This document shows, piece by piece, positions 16,556-25,773 of a stretch of 64,000 nt of DNA (positions are counted from its first letter, which is position 1; every line of letters begins with the position of its first letter). Made by a program: the position numbers and the translations under genes. This stretch comes from Pacificibacter marinus (GTDB lineage Bacteria > Pseudomonadota > Alphaproteobacteria > Rhodobacterales > Rhodobacteraceae). The notes under the pieces were generated by a model. It was not told the origin of the DNA, did not search any database, and saw nothing but the letters and a program-made list of their open reading frames with translations. The stretch spans positions 124,001 to 188,000 of the forward strand of contig NZ_JAHKPU010000019.1 in the NCBI RefSeq assembly GCF_018860505.1, given 5' to 3'.

Positions 16556-17218
16556 ATGACAAAAGACAAAGCGCCCACCACAAAACGGCCACGCGGCCGC
16601 CCTTCCCTGCGCACGCAGCAAGAAACGCATGCGCTTTTGATCAAGGCTGCGGCTGAGGTCTTCTTGAGCGAAGGATACGCAGGCACCAGCATCGAAGCTG
16701 TCGCTCGCAAGGCAGGCATGTCGACGCGCACGATCTACAAAACAGTCCCTAACAAAGCGAGCCTGTTTCGATTGGTCGCAAACGACGCAATAAAGACAAG
16801 CATCGCACATCTCGACACCCCTGCCCGTGAGACAACCGCTGAAAACGCCGCCCTGGCGTTGTCACGCGCCTATTCGCAACTTGTCCTTGGTGAGGGAGGC
16901 GTCTTAAATGCCCGCGCCGTATTTGCAGAACAATCCCAATTCCCTGAGTTTCGCGATAATTACTTATCGTCGATCCAAACGGTCGCAGAAGGATTTGATC
17001 GCCGGTTTGTCGCGATTTTCACTGACCGCTCATCTCAAAAGGATGTTGACCTTTACGAAGCGGCAGCACTGCTGCGCAGCATGATTAATGGCGCACAAAG
17101 GGAAGCCTTGCTAAACCCCAATTATGATGGAACGACCTCTGCTATTTCTGCTTGGTCCGATAAATGCACTCATTTTGCCTTGAAAGCTTTAAAATGCTCG
17201 AACGAGGCGGACTCTTAG
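16556..17218 (+). CDS. TetR/AcrR-family regulator of the adjacent exporter
   Basis: A 220-residue regulator. After a basic tail (KRPRGRPSLRTQ) comes the TetR helix-turn-helix, EVFLSEGYAGTSIEAVARKA with MSTRTIYKTVPNKASLF, then a C-terminal ligand domain with an AefR-like YSQLVLGEGGVLNARAVFAE stretch. AAAGGAG lies before the ATG. It is divergent from the HlyD/ABC-2 operon across about 180 bp, the usual layout for a drug-responsive repressor. A candidate operator half-symmetric repeat, GAAAA-six bases-TTTTC, lies at 16405-16420. Confidence 0.88.
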   Translation: MTKDKAPTTKRPRGRPSLRTQQETHALLIKAAAEVFLSEGYAGTSIEAVARKAGMSTRTIYKTVPNKASLFRLVANDAIKTSIAHLDTPARETTAENAALALSRAYSQLVLGEGGVLNARAVFAEQSQFPEFRDNYLSSIQTVAEGFDRRFVAIFTDRSSQKDVDLYEAAALLRSMINGAQREALLNPNYDGTTSAISAWSDKCTHFALKALKCSNEADS

Positions 17219-17669
17219 GCTTCCTGCGCAAAGTTTCCAGTGACGGTCAGCGTTGCACCATCACCAATCCGTACTTACCCGACTATAGCCTTGGGCCTGA
17301 ACACAGGCAGGCAATTCATGCCCTATTCCCAAACTTTCTGTCACTAAATGTCAGACTCTTCCATCCTTTCTCAACAAAGCGAGCTGGTTTCGCCATCTGA
17401 GAAGGCCTGAATTATCGGGCAGATGTTTGAGATATCGCTGCGCGGTCGCTTTTCGTTGTCGCATATACGCCATGCCTCCATCGCTTCACAAGCATCAGCC
17501 CAACCTACTCCTTTCAGGTAAAGCCGGAACGTAGGCGAGCTAAGACCCAACATTCGCCTTGTGTAGCAAAATGGGTAGCAAATCTAGGGAGGTGAGATAG
17601 AGGCTCCGACCAAGACATATTTAGGCCGTTGATTTTATGCAGAAATAAAAGTTTATATGCAGATTATAA
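17219..17669. other. Gene-free stretch downstream of tRNA-Ser
   Basis: About 450 bp between the TetR stop and the 3' end of tRNA-Ser. No frame here has a convincing start, ribosome binding site or family match. The position immediately 3' of a tRNA gene is a favoured integration site for genomic islands, and a leftward frame near 17370-17470 has a basic, integrase-tail-like look, but it is too short and diverged to call. Confidence 0.4.
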
Positions 17670-17759
17670 TGGCGGACAGACAGGGATTCGAACCCTGGAG
17701 ACGGTCTCCCGCCTACACACTTTCCAGGCGTGCGCCTTCGACCACTCGGCCACCTGTCC
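17670..17759 (-). tRNA. tRNA-Ser (anticodon GGA)
   Basis: Read on the minus strand: acceptor GGACAGG pairs with TCTGTCC (one G-U), D-arm GCCGAG, anticodon loop CTGGAAA giving anticodon GGA in the stem CACGC/GTGTG-type context, a long class II variable arm GGCGGGAGACCGTCTCC, T-arm CAGGG-TTCGAAT-CCCTG, discriminator G and an encoded CCA. It decodes UCC/UCU serine codons. The mature end with CCA is at 17670. Confidence 0.95.
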
Positions 17760-17871
17760 GTTGGCGCGATTTCTAACCGACCACGCTGGGGGGGGCAAGC
17801 CCCTTTCCTGATTAAATGGCTCTTTTTACAAAAATTACGTAACGCACTGTAAATATTATATTTTTTACAAA

Positions 17872-18588
17872 TCAATCGAGATAAATGGCGACCCGTCGGT
17901 TCATGCGGCCTTTTTTCTCGATCTTGCCAATGCGAATGCGTCCGATTTCCGAGGTGCGTGCAACGTGGGTGCCGCCACAGGGCTGCAAATCAACCTGTTT
18001 GATCGCATCCCCAATACGCACCAAGCGCACATGCCCCTGCCCCGTTGGAGGCATCACAGACATGGTTTTCACGATGGAAGGGTCCGCCAAAAGCTCTTCG
18101 TCGGTGATCCACATATCGGTGATCTTCAAGTCTTGCTCGATGAGCGCGTTGAGTGCCGCCTCAAGCGCAGCTTTGTCCTCAGGTGGCGCGTCCATCGCAA
18201 AATCAAGTCGGCCTTTTTCTGCACTGATGGACCCGCCTGTGACAGGCAGCGGGATCACAACCGACAACAGATGCAAGGCCGTATGCACCCGCATGTGCCG
18301 ATGGCGTCGCACCCAATCAAGGCGCTGGGTGACCAACGTGCCAACAGAGGGCAAAGGTGCAGGCTCGGCTGGAACCAAAATTATGTCTTCGCCATCATCT
18401 TTGATGGATGTCGCGATGTTCAGCGCGCCGCCAGACCATTCAAGTCGCCCACTGTCCCCTGGCTGCCCACCGCCCGTGGGATAAAACACTGTGGCGTCTA
18501 GAATAATGCCGCCTTCTGGCGTATGCGCGCAGACAGTGCTTTGCACGTCTTGCAGATAGGCGTCGTCGCGAAATAGAGCTGTGGTCAC
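17872..18588 (-). CDS. Alanyl-tRNA editing protein (AlaX-like)
   Basis: A 238-residue stand-alone editing domain homologous to the second half of AlaRS. It has FYPTGGGQPGDSG at the N-terminus, the zinc-binding HTALH motif (HxxxH) and CGGTHVARTSEIG near the C-terminus (Cys and His zinc ligands), all required for hydrolysing Ser- or Gly-mischarged tRNA-Ala. The start is GTG, overlapping the mechanosensitive channel stop as GTGA. It is the last gene of the cysK-mscS-alaX operon. Confidence 0.92.
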   Translation of the reverse strand: MTTALFRDDAYLQDVQSTVCAHTPEGGIILDATVFYPTGGGQPGDSGRLEWSGGALNIATSIKDDGEDIILVPAEPAPLPSVGTLVTQRLDWVRRHRHMRVHTALHLLSVVIPLPVTGGSISAEKGRLDFAMDAPPEDKAALEAALNALIEQDLKITDMWITDEELLADPSIVKTMSVMPPTGQGHVRLVRIGDAIKQVDLQPCGGTHVARTSEIGRIRIGKIEKKGRMNRRVAIYLD

Positions 18589-21017
18589 GTCGCATCATCC
18601 TTTAGCTGTGAGCCATTGGCGTCAGCGTCCTGATCCTGTGTTGCGGGCTCGATCTTGGTTTCAGTGTGAAGTGTTGCTGCGCTGGTTGGGCTATTGCCAT
18701 GCAAAACTTCAGGATTGCGCAGCCAAATGTCACGCTGCGCAAAGGGGATTTCGATATCTTCTTCGACAAAACGACTGGCGATCTGGTGATTGACCTCGCT
18801 TGTGACTTTCATAATCGTTGTCACATCAGCCAAAATCGCACGCACTTCGAAATCAAGTGAATCAGCGCCGAAACCGATGAAAAGAACCTGAGGAGACAGG
18901 CCCGAGACGATGCCTGGCTGCGCCTCAATAATCTCATGCAAAATGGTTTCAACGCGGCGAGTGTCAGTACCGTAGGCGACGCCAATTTTAAGTGTCACAC
19001 GCCCCAAAGAATTGCCACGCGTGTAGTTCGTGACCGAATTGGAAATCAGATCGGCATTGGGCACAATCACGTCAGTACGGTCAAACGTCTCGATCCGGGT
19101 CGAACGCACAGAGATATCGCGCACAAAGCCCATTTGGCCGCCCACCTCGATCCAATCGCCCTTGGACACGGGGCGTTCGATCAGCAAAATGATGCCAGAA
19201 ACAAAGTTTTGCACGATGTTTTGCAGACCAAAACCGATACCAACCGACAAGGCCCCCGCCACGAGCGCCAAGGCCGACAGATCGATGCCAGCCGCCATGA
19301 TCGCCACAACGGCAGATAGGAACACCCCGACATAACCGGTGCCAGAAACAACCGCCTGCTGCCCACCGCGATCCAATCTGGTTTTGGGCAGGATCGTCGA
19401 AGCCAAGGCCGCTTTGAGCAACCTTGTGAACCCAAACCCGATGGCAAAAACAATCAATACAGTCAACACATCAGGGATCGACAGTTGCGCATCGCCCAAG
19501 GGGATGCCCTGCTGCATCAAGGTCCAAATTTCCCAAAGTTGATCGGGTCTCATGCCCCAAATCAAGGCAAACAAGGGCACAGCGCCGGCAAACAATGCAA
19601 TCGAAATCAGCACAGGCACCAAGCCATCGACCTCATCGCTATCGCGCCGCACAATGGTGCAATAGAGGTCTGCCACAAATCGCGAGGCGACCAACAGCCC
19701 GCTGAGCAGTGCCAAGGACAAGACCGCCGGATAAACGATGCCGATAGCCGCTGGCATATAGCCAGCAGCCCCCAAAAGAACAGCAATCATCGCCGCTGGA
19801 CGCAGAATTCTTGCGACCGACCGCGTCATAAGTGCGACGAAACCATCAGAGGAACTGCCCGCCTCCATAGGCCCCATCATCGCCTCTTGCACGCGATCCA
19901 CCGAAATCAATATCTGCGCCAAGCGAAACAGTGAGAAAGCCGTCAACACCACCAAAGGAAAGCGCAAAACATTCAAGCTGCCCACGCTATACCCATCGAT
20001 TTGCGCCAAATCGGCCAGCAAGGCATTGAGCGCCAACATCAAAGCCATAAGCGTGAAATGGCCTGAGGCTTCGCGCTGCTGTGTGGCGCTTAGATCAAAG
20101 GTATCTTGGGCGGCTTCAGTCGCGTAAAACACGCGCGTGGCCAGCCACCTTGCGGCGAAAAAGGCAAAGCCAATCTCAGGCAGAGCTTGAGAAATCGCCT
20201 GACCGCGCTCGCCCAAAACCCCCGTGATTTTAGCCGCTTGCACCAAGGCCAGCAGTCCAAGCACAGGCACGATCACCTGCCCCAAGGACCCAACAAAATC
20301 GGACACCCCGCGCCCCGCTTGGCCGCTGACAATGCTATGAACTTTTTGAGAGGCCAAATCCGTATATTTACGGCCGCGCAGCAACAAAAACACGGACAAG
20401 ATCGTCAAGAACACGATGCTCGCGCCATTGGCTTTCAACGTGGCTTGTACTGCTGGTTTGAGCATATTTTCAAACCCAGCACGCCATGCATTTAGCGCCG
20501 TGTCAGATATGTCTTTGATCGCTTGCGGCCAAATGACGGGATTGAGCGGCGTTGGACCAAGCTCCATCAACGCTTCGGTTTGACGCGAAATCATGATGCT
20601 GTCGATTTCACCAATCAACCCATCCGCACGGGTAAAAGACTCTTCGGCTTGGCGCACGGGCGCTGTCGCAGCCTCAAGCTGTTTGGCCAATTCCGTGCGC
20701 CGTACAGCGACATCATTGGGTTCAGAACCGCCCTCTTCGGGTGCAGCGCCCAATGATTTGATCTGCGCTTGCAGGGTTTGAATGCGGGCAGAATTGGCGC
20801 TTTGGGCCTCAAGAAATGCGCCTCGCCACGTCACCAATGTGGCGCGTGTGTCCTCAAGAGTTGCATTATCAGGCGCGCCCTCGCGCAACACGGTCTCTAC
20901 GCCGCTGGCAAAGCTACCCCAATCGGTGTAATTTGGCGCACTTACGTCCTGTGCCCGCAACGCAAGCGGCAGGCACAGAGTTAAAACAATTAAAAATCGG
21001 CAAATCTGAGCGCGCAT
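18585..21017 (-). CDS. MscS-family mechanosensitive channel with DUF3772 periplasmic domain
   Basis: An 810-residue channel. A signal peptide (LIVLTLCLPLALRAQD) leads into a periplasmic coiled-coil domain of the DUF3772 type (residues about 25-170), then about ten membrane helices, then the MscS pore and beta domain: LVAGALSVGIGFGLQNIVQN (pore helix) and ERPVSKGDWIEVGGQMGFVR (beta domain), and a C-terminal extension with EEDIEIPFAQRDI. It protects against hypo-osmotic shock. ATG overlaps the cysK TGA by one base (TGATG). Confidence 0.92.
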   Translation of the reverse strand: MRAQICRFLIVLTLCLPLALRAQDVSAPNYTDWGSFASGVETVLREGAPDNATLEDTRATLVTWRGAFLEAQSANSARIQTLQAQIKSLGAAPEEGGSEPNDVAVRRTELAKQLEAATAPVRQAEESFTRADGLIGEIDSIMISRQTEALMELGPTPLNPVIWPQAIKDISDTALNAWRAGFENMLKPAVQATLKANGASIVFLTILSVFLLLRGRKYTDLASQKVHSIVSGQAGRGVSDFVGSLGQVIVPVLGLLALVQAAKITGVLGERGQAISQALPEIGFAFFAARWLATRVFYATEAAQDTFDLSATQQREASGHFTLMALMLALNALLADLAQIDGYSVGSLNVLRFPLVVLTAFSLFRLAQILISVDRVQEAMMGPMEAGSSSDGFVALMTRSVARILRPAAMIAVLLGAAGYMPAAIGIVYPAVLSLALLSGLLVASRFVADLYCTIVRRDSDEVDGLVPVLISIALFAGAVPLFALIWGMRPDQLWEIWTLMQQGIPLGDAQLSIPDVLTVLIVFAIGFGFTRLLKAALASTILPKTRLDRGGQQAVVSGTGYVGVFLSAVVAIMAAGIDLSALALVAGALSVGIGFGLQNIVQNFVSGIILLIERPVSKGDWIEVGGQMGFVRDISVRSTRIETFDRTDVIVPNADLISNSVTNYTRGNSLGRVTLKIGVAYGTDTRRVETILHEIIEAQPGIVSGLSPQVLFIGFGADSLDFEVRAILADVTTIMKVTSEVNHQIASRFVEEDIEIPFAQRDIWLRNPEVLHGNSPTSAATLHTETKIEPATQDQDADANGSQLKDDAT

Positions 21018-22048
21018 CAACCCTCGTAAACGTCAGGCAAAGCGCGCGGACCACGGTCAAGCCATTTGGGCACAGGAAGGCCTTTTTCTTTCAAGAATTC
21101 AGGGTTGAACAATTTCGACTGATAGCGTGTGCCGTAATCGCACAATACAGTTACGATTGTATGACCAGGTCCCATTTCGCGGGCCATTTTCATCGCACCA
21201 GCCACGTTCACACCAGATGATCCACCAAGGCACAAGCCCTCATGTTCGAGCAGATCAAAGACAACTGGCAAGGCTTCGTCATCAGGCACCTGATAGGAAA
21301 AATCGGGCGTGAAGCCTTCTAAGTTGGCGGTGATACGCCCCTGCCCGATGCCTTCTGTGATCGACCCACCTTCCGATTTCAATTCGCCGGTGGTGTAATA
21401 ACTGTGCAAGGCCGCGCCCATGGGATCGGCCAAACCGATTTTCACGCCCTTGGGCTGCAACGCCATGCCAACACCCGCCAAAGTGCCACCAGAGCCAACA
21501 GCACAGATAAAGCCGTCGACCTTGCCGTCTGTTTGATCCCAAATCTCAGGGCCTGTTGTCTCAATATGCGCTTGGCGGTTGGCGGTATTGTCGAATTGAT
21601 TGGCCCAGATCACGCCTTCATTGGTTTCACGCGCCAAATGTTCAGCCAGGCGCCCAGAGTAGCGCACATAGTTGTTTGGATTTTTGTAAGGCGCGGCAGC
21701 GACCTGCACCAGCTCTGCACCAGCAAGGCGCAGCATGTCTTTTTTCTCTTGGCTTTGGGTCTCGGGGATCACGATCACCGTGCGAAAGCCCAACGCAGAG
21801 CCCACAAGCGCCAGACCGATGCCTGTATTGCCGGCGGTCCCTTCGACAATCGTGCCACCTGGTTTCAGCAACCCCTTGGCCACCGCGTCTTGAATGATGT
21901 AAAGCGCCGCGCGATCTTTTACGGATTGACCGGGGTTCATGAACTCGGCCTTGCCCAAAATCTCACATCCTGTGGCCTCGGATGGGCCTTTGAGACGGAT
22001 CAATGGCGTATTGCCGATTGTGTCGATGAGATCTTGGTTCACGCGCAT
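21017..22048 (-). CDS. cysK: Cysteine synthase (O-acetylserine sulfhydrylase)
   Basis: A 343-residue PLP enzyme. DTIGNTPLIRL at the start, NPGQSVKDRAA with the Schiff-base lysine, EGTAGNTGIGLALV (substrate loop), GSGGTLAGVG (phosphate-binding loop) and CLGGSSGVN near the C-terminus identify a fold-type II cysteine synthase. It makes cysteine from O-acetylserine and sulfide. It is slightly longer than CysK of enterics, with a PKWLDRG tail found in alphaproteobacterial versions. The ATG at 22048 (MRVNQDLIDTIG) is preferred to the longer frame from 22108. Confidence 0.9.
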   Translation of the reverse strand: MRVNQDLIDTIGNTPLIRLKGPSEATGCEILGKAEFMNPGQSVKDRAALYIIQDAVAKGLLKPGGTIVEGTAGNTGIGLALVGSALGFRTVIVIPETQSQEKKDMLRLAGAELVQVAAAPYKNPNNYVRYSGRLAEHLARETNEGVIWANQFDNTANRQAHIETTGPEIWDQTDGKVDGFICAVGSGGTLAGVGMALQPKGVKIGLADPMGAALHSYYTTGELKSEGGSITEGIGQGRITANLEGFTPDFSYQVPDDEALPVVFDLLEHEGLCLGGSSGVNVAGAMKMAREMGPGHTIVTVLCDYGTRYQSKLFNPEFLKEKGLPVPKWLDRGPRALPDVYEG

Positions 22049-22187
22049 ATCAGGGCGCTCCTTTATAATAAGTCGTCTTGGAATATGTAGAACGAAGGTT
22101 CGCCACACTCAAGCCTCGCAAGGAGATTCAAGGAAACTGTTTCGCCAATTCTACGCCAGCCAGAACAGAACCGTCTAGCAGCCCTGT

Positions 22188-23558
22188 TTACGCTTTGTCA
22201 CGTTTCTCAAGTTCGAGCCAAATGCCATCGCTTGAACGCACCGTCAAATGCGCCACGGGCACTGGTGTTTTCCCCTCGACAGTTTTGATCTTATAAGCGC
22301 CTACGATCATTGCCAGTAAAAGCGGTCCCTCGACCATCGCAAACCCCGCGCCCGTACAGACGCGCGGTCCTGATGAAAACGGGATAAACGCATCGCGCAA
22401 ACACTGTTTGCCGTTGTCGGTTTTAAATCTGTCAGGATCAAAGGTGTCTGGGTCATCCCAAAACCGCTCGTGCCGCTGCACATGCCAAGGCGACAACACA
22501 ATTTGGCTGCCCACAGGCACATCGCGTTCGCGAAACCGTTCTGGGCAAGTGGTCTCGCGCACCATCATCGGCACAGGCGGATACAGCCGCAGGGTCTCGC
22601 GAAACACGTCTTTGGTATAGCGCAGTTTGGACAGGTCGGAAAACGCCGGATCATTGCCAAAGGCCTGCCCTTCTGCGGCGACCCTATCTTGCACCTCGGG
22701 ATTTGCAGCGATCAACCACAGCGCCCAAGCCAAGGCTGAGGCCGATGTTTCATGCCCCGCCAAAAAGAAAATCGCCACCTGATCGACCATTTCATCAGCC
22801 GTAAAGGTCTGGCCTGTTTCAGGGTCCGCTGTGGTCATGATCTTGGTCGCCAAATCATTGGGCGCTGTGCCCGCTTTGATCTCGGCCATGCGGGTATCTG
22901 TCAGGGTACGGATCAGCGCACGAATGGTTTGGGCTGTGTCTTTGGTGCGTTTGCGGTGAAAGCGCGGCATCCAGCGCGGCAAGGGAATGAACGCTGCAAT
23001 GTTCAAAATCGGCTGTTCGCGTTGGTGATCTTGGAACTGGGCAAAGACATCGCGTGCGATCTCATGTTCTATCGGGATTGAGAACAGAGTGCGAAAGATC
23101 ACATCCGCTGCGGCATGGGATGTTTGCGGCTCGACATCAATCGGGCCTTGTGTGCCTTCAAGCCGCACCACGGCAGACTGAGCCGAGGCCACCATCGCAT
23201 CAAAAGTATCGCGCAACCGCCCCCCTTCGAACGCGGGATCAATGATGCGACGCTGGCGCTTCCACGCCTCACCATTGGTTAAAAACACCGAGCCCTCACC
23301 CAACAGCGGCTTTAAACCTTCCGCAATACGTGCAGATTTGGGAAAATCCATTGGCCGTTCATTGAGCACCCGTTTGATCAAGCTGGGTTGATTGACCAGA
23401 TAAGACCGAAAAAACGGCGTGCGAAATTCAGCCATCCACGCGCGATAAAGTTTGGCAGGCTGTGCCGACAGGATGTCTTTGCGAAACAATTTCACATAGT
23501 TGCGCAGGCTGGTTTTATCAGGCCGCGCAGTGGGCTTTGGCGGAATCATCGGTGACAT
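22188..23558 (-). CDS. Cytochrome P450
   Basis: A 456-residue soluble P450. I-helix AGHETSASALAW (oxygen activation), ETLRLYPP (ExxR), the PERF-region analogue DPDRFK, and the heme loop PFSSGPRVCTGAGFA with the axial cysteine are all present. Substrate unknown; the sequence looks closer to fatty-acid/terpene-type bacterial P450s than to the CYP101 group. Its ATG overlaps the stop of the upstream membrane hydrolase-like gene by one base (TAATG), so the two are co-translated and likely act together. No ferredoxin or reductase gene is adjacent. Confidence 0.92.
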   Translation of the reverse strand: MSPMIPPKPTARPDKTSLRNYVKLFRKDILSAQPAKLYRAWMAEFRTPFFRSYLVNQPSLIKRVLNERPMDFPKSARIAEGLKPLLGEGSVFLTNGEAWKRQRRIIDPAFEGGRLRDTFDAMVASAQSAVVRLEGTQGPIDVEPQTSHAAADVIFRTLFSIPIEHEIARDVFAQFQDHQREQPILNIAAFIPLPRWMPRFHRKRTKDTAQTIRALIRTLTDTRMAEIKAGTAPNDLATKIMTTADPETGQTFTADEMVDQVAIFFLAGHETSASALAWALWLIAANPEVQDRVAAEGQAFGNDPAFSDLSKLRYTKDVFRETLRLYPPVPMMVRETTCPERFRERDVPVGSQIVLSPWHVQRHERFWDDPDTFDPDRFKTDNGKQCLRDAFIPFSSGPRVCTGAGFAMVEGPLLLAMIVGAYKIKTVEGKTPVPVAHLTVRSSDGIWLELEKRDKA

Positions 23559-24832
23559 TATAAAGCCATCTCGGTGTATTTATTCGCTGGAGTATCAATG
23601 CGACTGGGCGTTGGCAGGTGATCGTGAAACCGTTTTTGCAAGGTTTGCGGGCCAGCAGTGATTTTGAAATAATCATAGCTGAGCGGACGATCAAAAGCGC
23701 ATAGATATTGAAAATGCAATCTAAAGAACCTGCGTTTAAGCGTCGACCAGAGTTCAGGCGATAAGGCTTGGGTGAAAGCAGCTGAGATCACCAAAGGCCA
23801 TTTTTGATCATCGGGCGCAACCCCCGTGACCTTGACCGGATCGCACAACGCAAAGGAACACGGGTCACCGGGGGCTGTCACATCAAGCCAGAACAGCTCA
23901 TCACGGGCACATAAATACGCCAGATCGCGCCGCAAGATTTTCGCCTCAGGCAGATAACTGACCATCGGCACCACCTGCCCTAGAGTGAGAAACGATAGCT
24001 TGGGCGTATGCTCCACGCCCTGCTCTGGCACTTGGCCCGCGCGGATCAGGTTGGCCAAAACGCTGACCCCCAGATGCGCGCCGGACGAATGCCCCACAAC
24101 CAGAACCTCATCCCAATCTTGCGTCATCGCCTCGGCAATGTCGTCTTGAAACTCTTTCAGGCGTGCGATCAATTCAGGTGGCTCCGCCCCACACCAGCGC
24201 GCGGAATAGCCATAATCATGCATCAGATAATAAGCGAAAAATTTGCCATCTTTGCGTTTGAACCACCGCAAAATGCCGTAACCCAGCAAAAGCGCGGCCA
24301 CACCTGCCCCCGCTTTGAGCAGAGCAGTTTTTGCCCAAACCCCAAGCAACGCATAAAATCCCCAAGACAGCCCAAGTGCCAGCAGCAACTGCACCAACAA
24401 GATCAAAACAGGGTACAAGGCCGCCAAAACAGGCCCGCGTCGCAGCTTCATCAATGCCCCCAAAGCGCCAGTAGAAATGTATATCCAAGCGGTGCGGATC
24501 AAAATCCAGTAGGTTTTTAAAATTCCGGCATCCATGCTTGATTGTACAATATCGGACCAAACCAGCACATCGATTTCGCTGTGGGTTTGACCTTTGTCGA
24601 TTTGCGTATTCACGGACCAACCAAAGCGCGTGCCAGATTTAGGTGATAACGTTAAATCATAGCCGGAAATATCGGACTGTTTGGCGCCTTCTTTGCGGTA
24701 CAATTCGCGGTAACGCCGTGGCGGGATTGGATCATAACCGGGGATGTAAAACACCCGCCGCCGCTTTACCTCGTCACTGCCTACTTTGCCCATCTGCGCC
24801 ATCCGCTGCCTGAAACCACGTTTTGCCAGCAT
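23558..24832 (-). CDS. Membrane-anchored alpha/beta-hydrolase-like protein of unknown function
   Basis: A 424-residue protein. The N-terminus has RRVFYIPGYDPIPPRRYRELYR, resembling the start of a hydrolase fold (strand then oxyanion-type loop). Two or three membrane helices follow (residues about 130-190), then EVLVVGHSSGAHLGVSVLA, a nucleophile-elbow-like GHSSG where the serine would be catalytic. I cannot name a family for the whole protein. A lipase/esterase-like activity at the inner membrane, paired with the P450, is an inference from the motif and the overlapping stop/start. Confidence 0.75.
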   Translation of the reverse strand: MLAKRGFRQRMAQMGKVGSDEVKRRRVFYIPGYDPIPPRRYRELYRKEGAKQSDISGYDLTLSPKSGTRFGWSVNTQIDKGQTHSEIDVLVWSDIVQSSMDAGILKTYWILIRTAWIYISTGALGALMKLRRGPVLAALYPVLILLVQLLLALGLSWGFYALLGVWAKTALLKAGAGVAALLLGYGILRWFKRKDGKFFAYYLMHDYGYSARWCGAEPPELIARLKEFQDDIAEAMTQDWDEVLVVGHSSGAHLGVSVLANLIRAGQVPEQGVEHTPKLSFLTLGQVVPMVSYLPEAKILRRDLAYLCARDELFWLDVTAPGDPCSFALCDPVKVTGVAPDDQKWPLVISAAFTQALSPELWSTLKRRFFRLHFQYLCAFDRPLSYDYFKITAGPQTLQKRFHDHLPTPSRIDTPANKYTEMAL

Positions 24833-24865
24833 GTTAGCGTAAGTTTTAAGGTTGCGTAAGGCGTA

Positions 24866-25615
24866 TCACCCCAAAGCGCTCAACGCAGGGAATGTCTCAA
24901 GCAACCAATAGCTTACCCGTGAAAAAGCGCCGGTTAAAAGCATCAGACCAACAAAGACCAACAAAGCGCCCATGATTTTTTCGATCAGCCCCATGTGGCG
25001 CTTGAGACGGTTCATAACCGAAATAGCGCGGGTGATGAAAATGGCTGACAACAAAAACGGAACGCCAAGCCCGATGGCATATACGCCCAGCAAAGCCGTG
25101 CCGCGTGTCACCGATCCTTCGGTCGCGGCAATCGATAAGATCGCGCCCAGTTGCGGGCCAATGCAAGGGGTCCAACCGAATGCGAATGCCAAACCGAGCA
25201 CATAAGCGCCAAAGGATGACCCCCCTTGATCGCCCGCATCAAGCCGCGCTTCGCGGTCCAAGATGGAAATGCGGAACACAGACAGAAAATGCAGCCCTAG
25301 AATGACAATCACACCACCTGAAATACGACTTAGAAGTACCTGATTTTGCAAGAAAAAGCTGCCTAAAAAAGACGCAGTAAACCCCAAGAGCAAGAACACC
25401 GTCGAGAGCCCCAAAACGAACATCAACGCCGGCACGATGGCTTTGCGTGGCGCATGTTCATCCGTCAGCTCGCCCATGGAAATGCCGGACATATAGGCCA
25501 GATAGGGCGGCACAATCGGCAAGACGCAAGGACTGACAAAAGAGGCAATACCTGCGGCCAAAGCCACGAAAATGGCAGGCAAAAGGCCCGCGTCAAAGAG
25601 GTCGATTCCAAACAT
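24866..25615 (-). CDS. ccdA: Cytochrome c biogenesis protein CcdA
   Basis: A 249-residue inner-membrane thiol transporter with six membrane helices. SFVSPCVLPIVPPYLAYMSG holds the first conserved cysteine and the double-proline motif; GWTPCIGPQLGAIL holds the second. CcdA passes electrons from cytoplasmic thioredoxin to periplasmic thiol-disulfide proteins for apocytochrome c maturation. It is transcribed alone, about 30 bp upstream of the hydrolase-like gene, and reads away from rne's terminator. Confidence 0.94.
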   Translation of the reverse strand: MFGIDLFDAGLLPAIFVALAAGIASFVSPCVLPIVPPYLAYMSGISMGELTDEHAPRKAIVPALMFVLGLSTVFLLLGFTASFLGSFFLQNQVLLSRISGGVIVILGLHFLSVFRISILDREARLDAGDQGGSSFGAYVLGLAFAFGWTPCIGPQLGAILSIAATEGSVTRGTALLGVYAIGLGVPFLLSAIFITRAISVMNRLKRHMGLIEKIMGALLVFVGLMLLTGAFSRVSYWLLETFPALSALG

Positions 25616-25719
25616 GTTTCACTCATGCCACGGCGCAGTCTCGATGAAAAGCGACGCGTGGTCGCGGCAAGGTCACTTTCATGTGGTCCACCGTAACAAT
25701 AGCTGCCACGGCACATACG

Positions 25720-25753
25720 AAAAAGGCGACCAAATCAATTGGTCGCCTTTTTT
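25720..25753 (-). terminator. Rho-independent terminator of rne
   Basis: Inverted repeat AAAAGGCGACCAA / TTGGTCGCCTTTT with a four-base loop; on the minus strand the stem is followed by a T-run. It lies 20 bp past the rne stop. Confidence 0.85.
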
Positions 25754-25773
25754 GAAATTATATCAGTGTGGTA

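Noticed and set aside
17371-17553. Possible integrase remnant near tRNA-Ser
   Set aside because: Short fragments in different frames with no recognisable recombinase motif; kept only as a weak observation.
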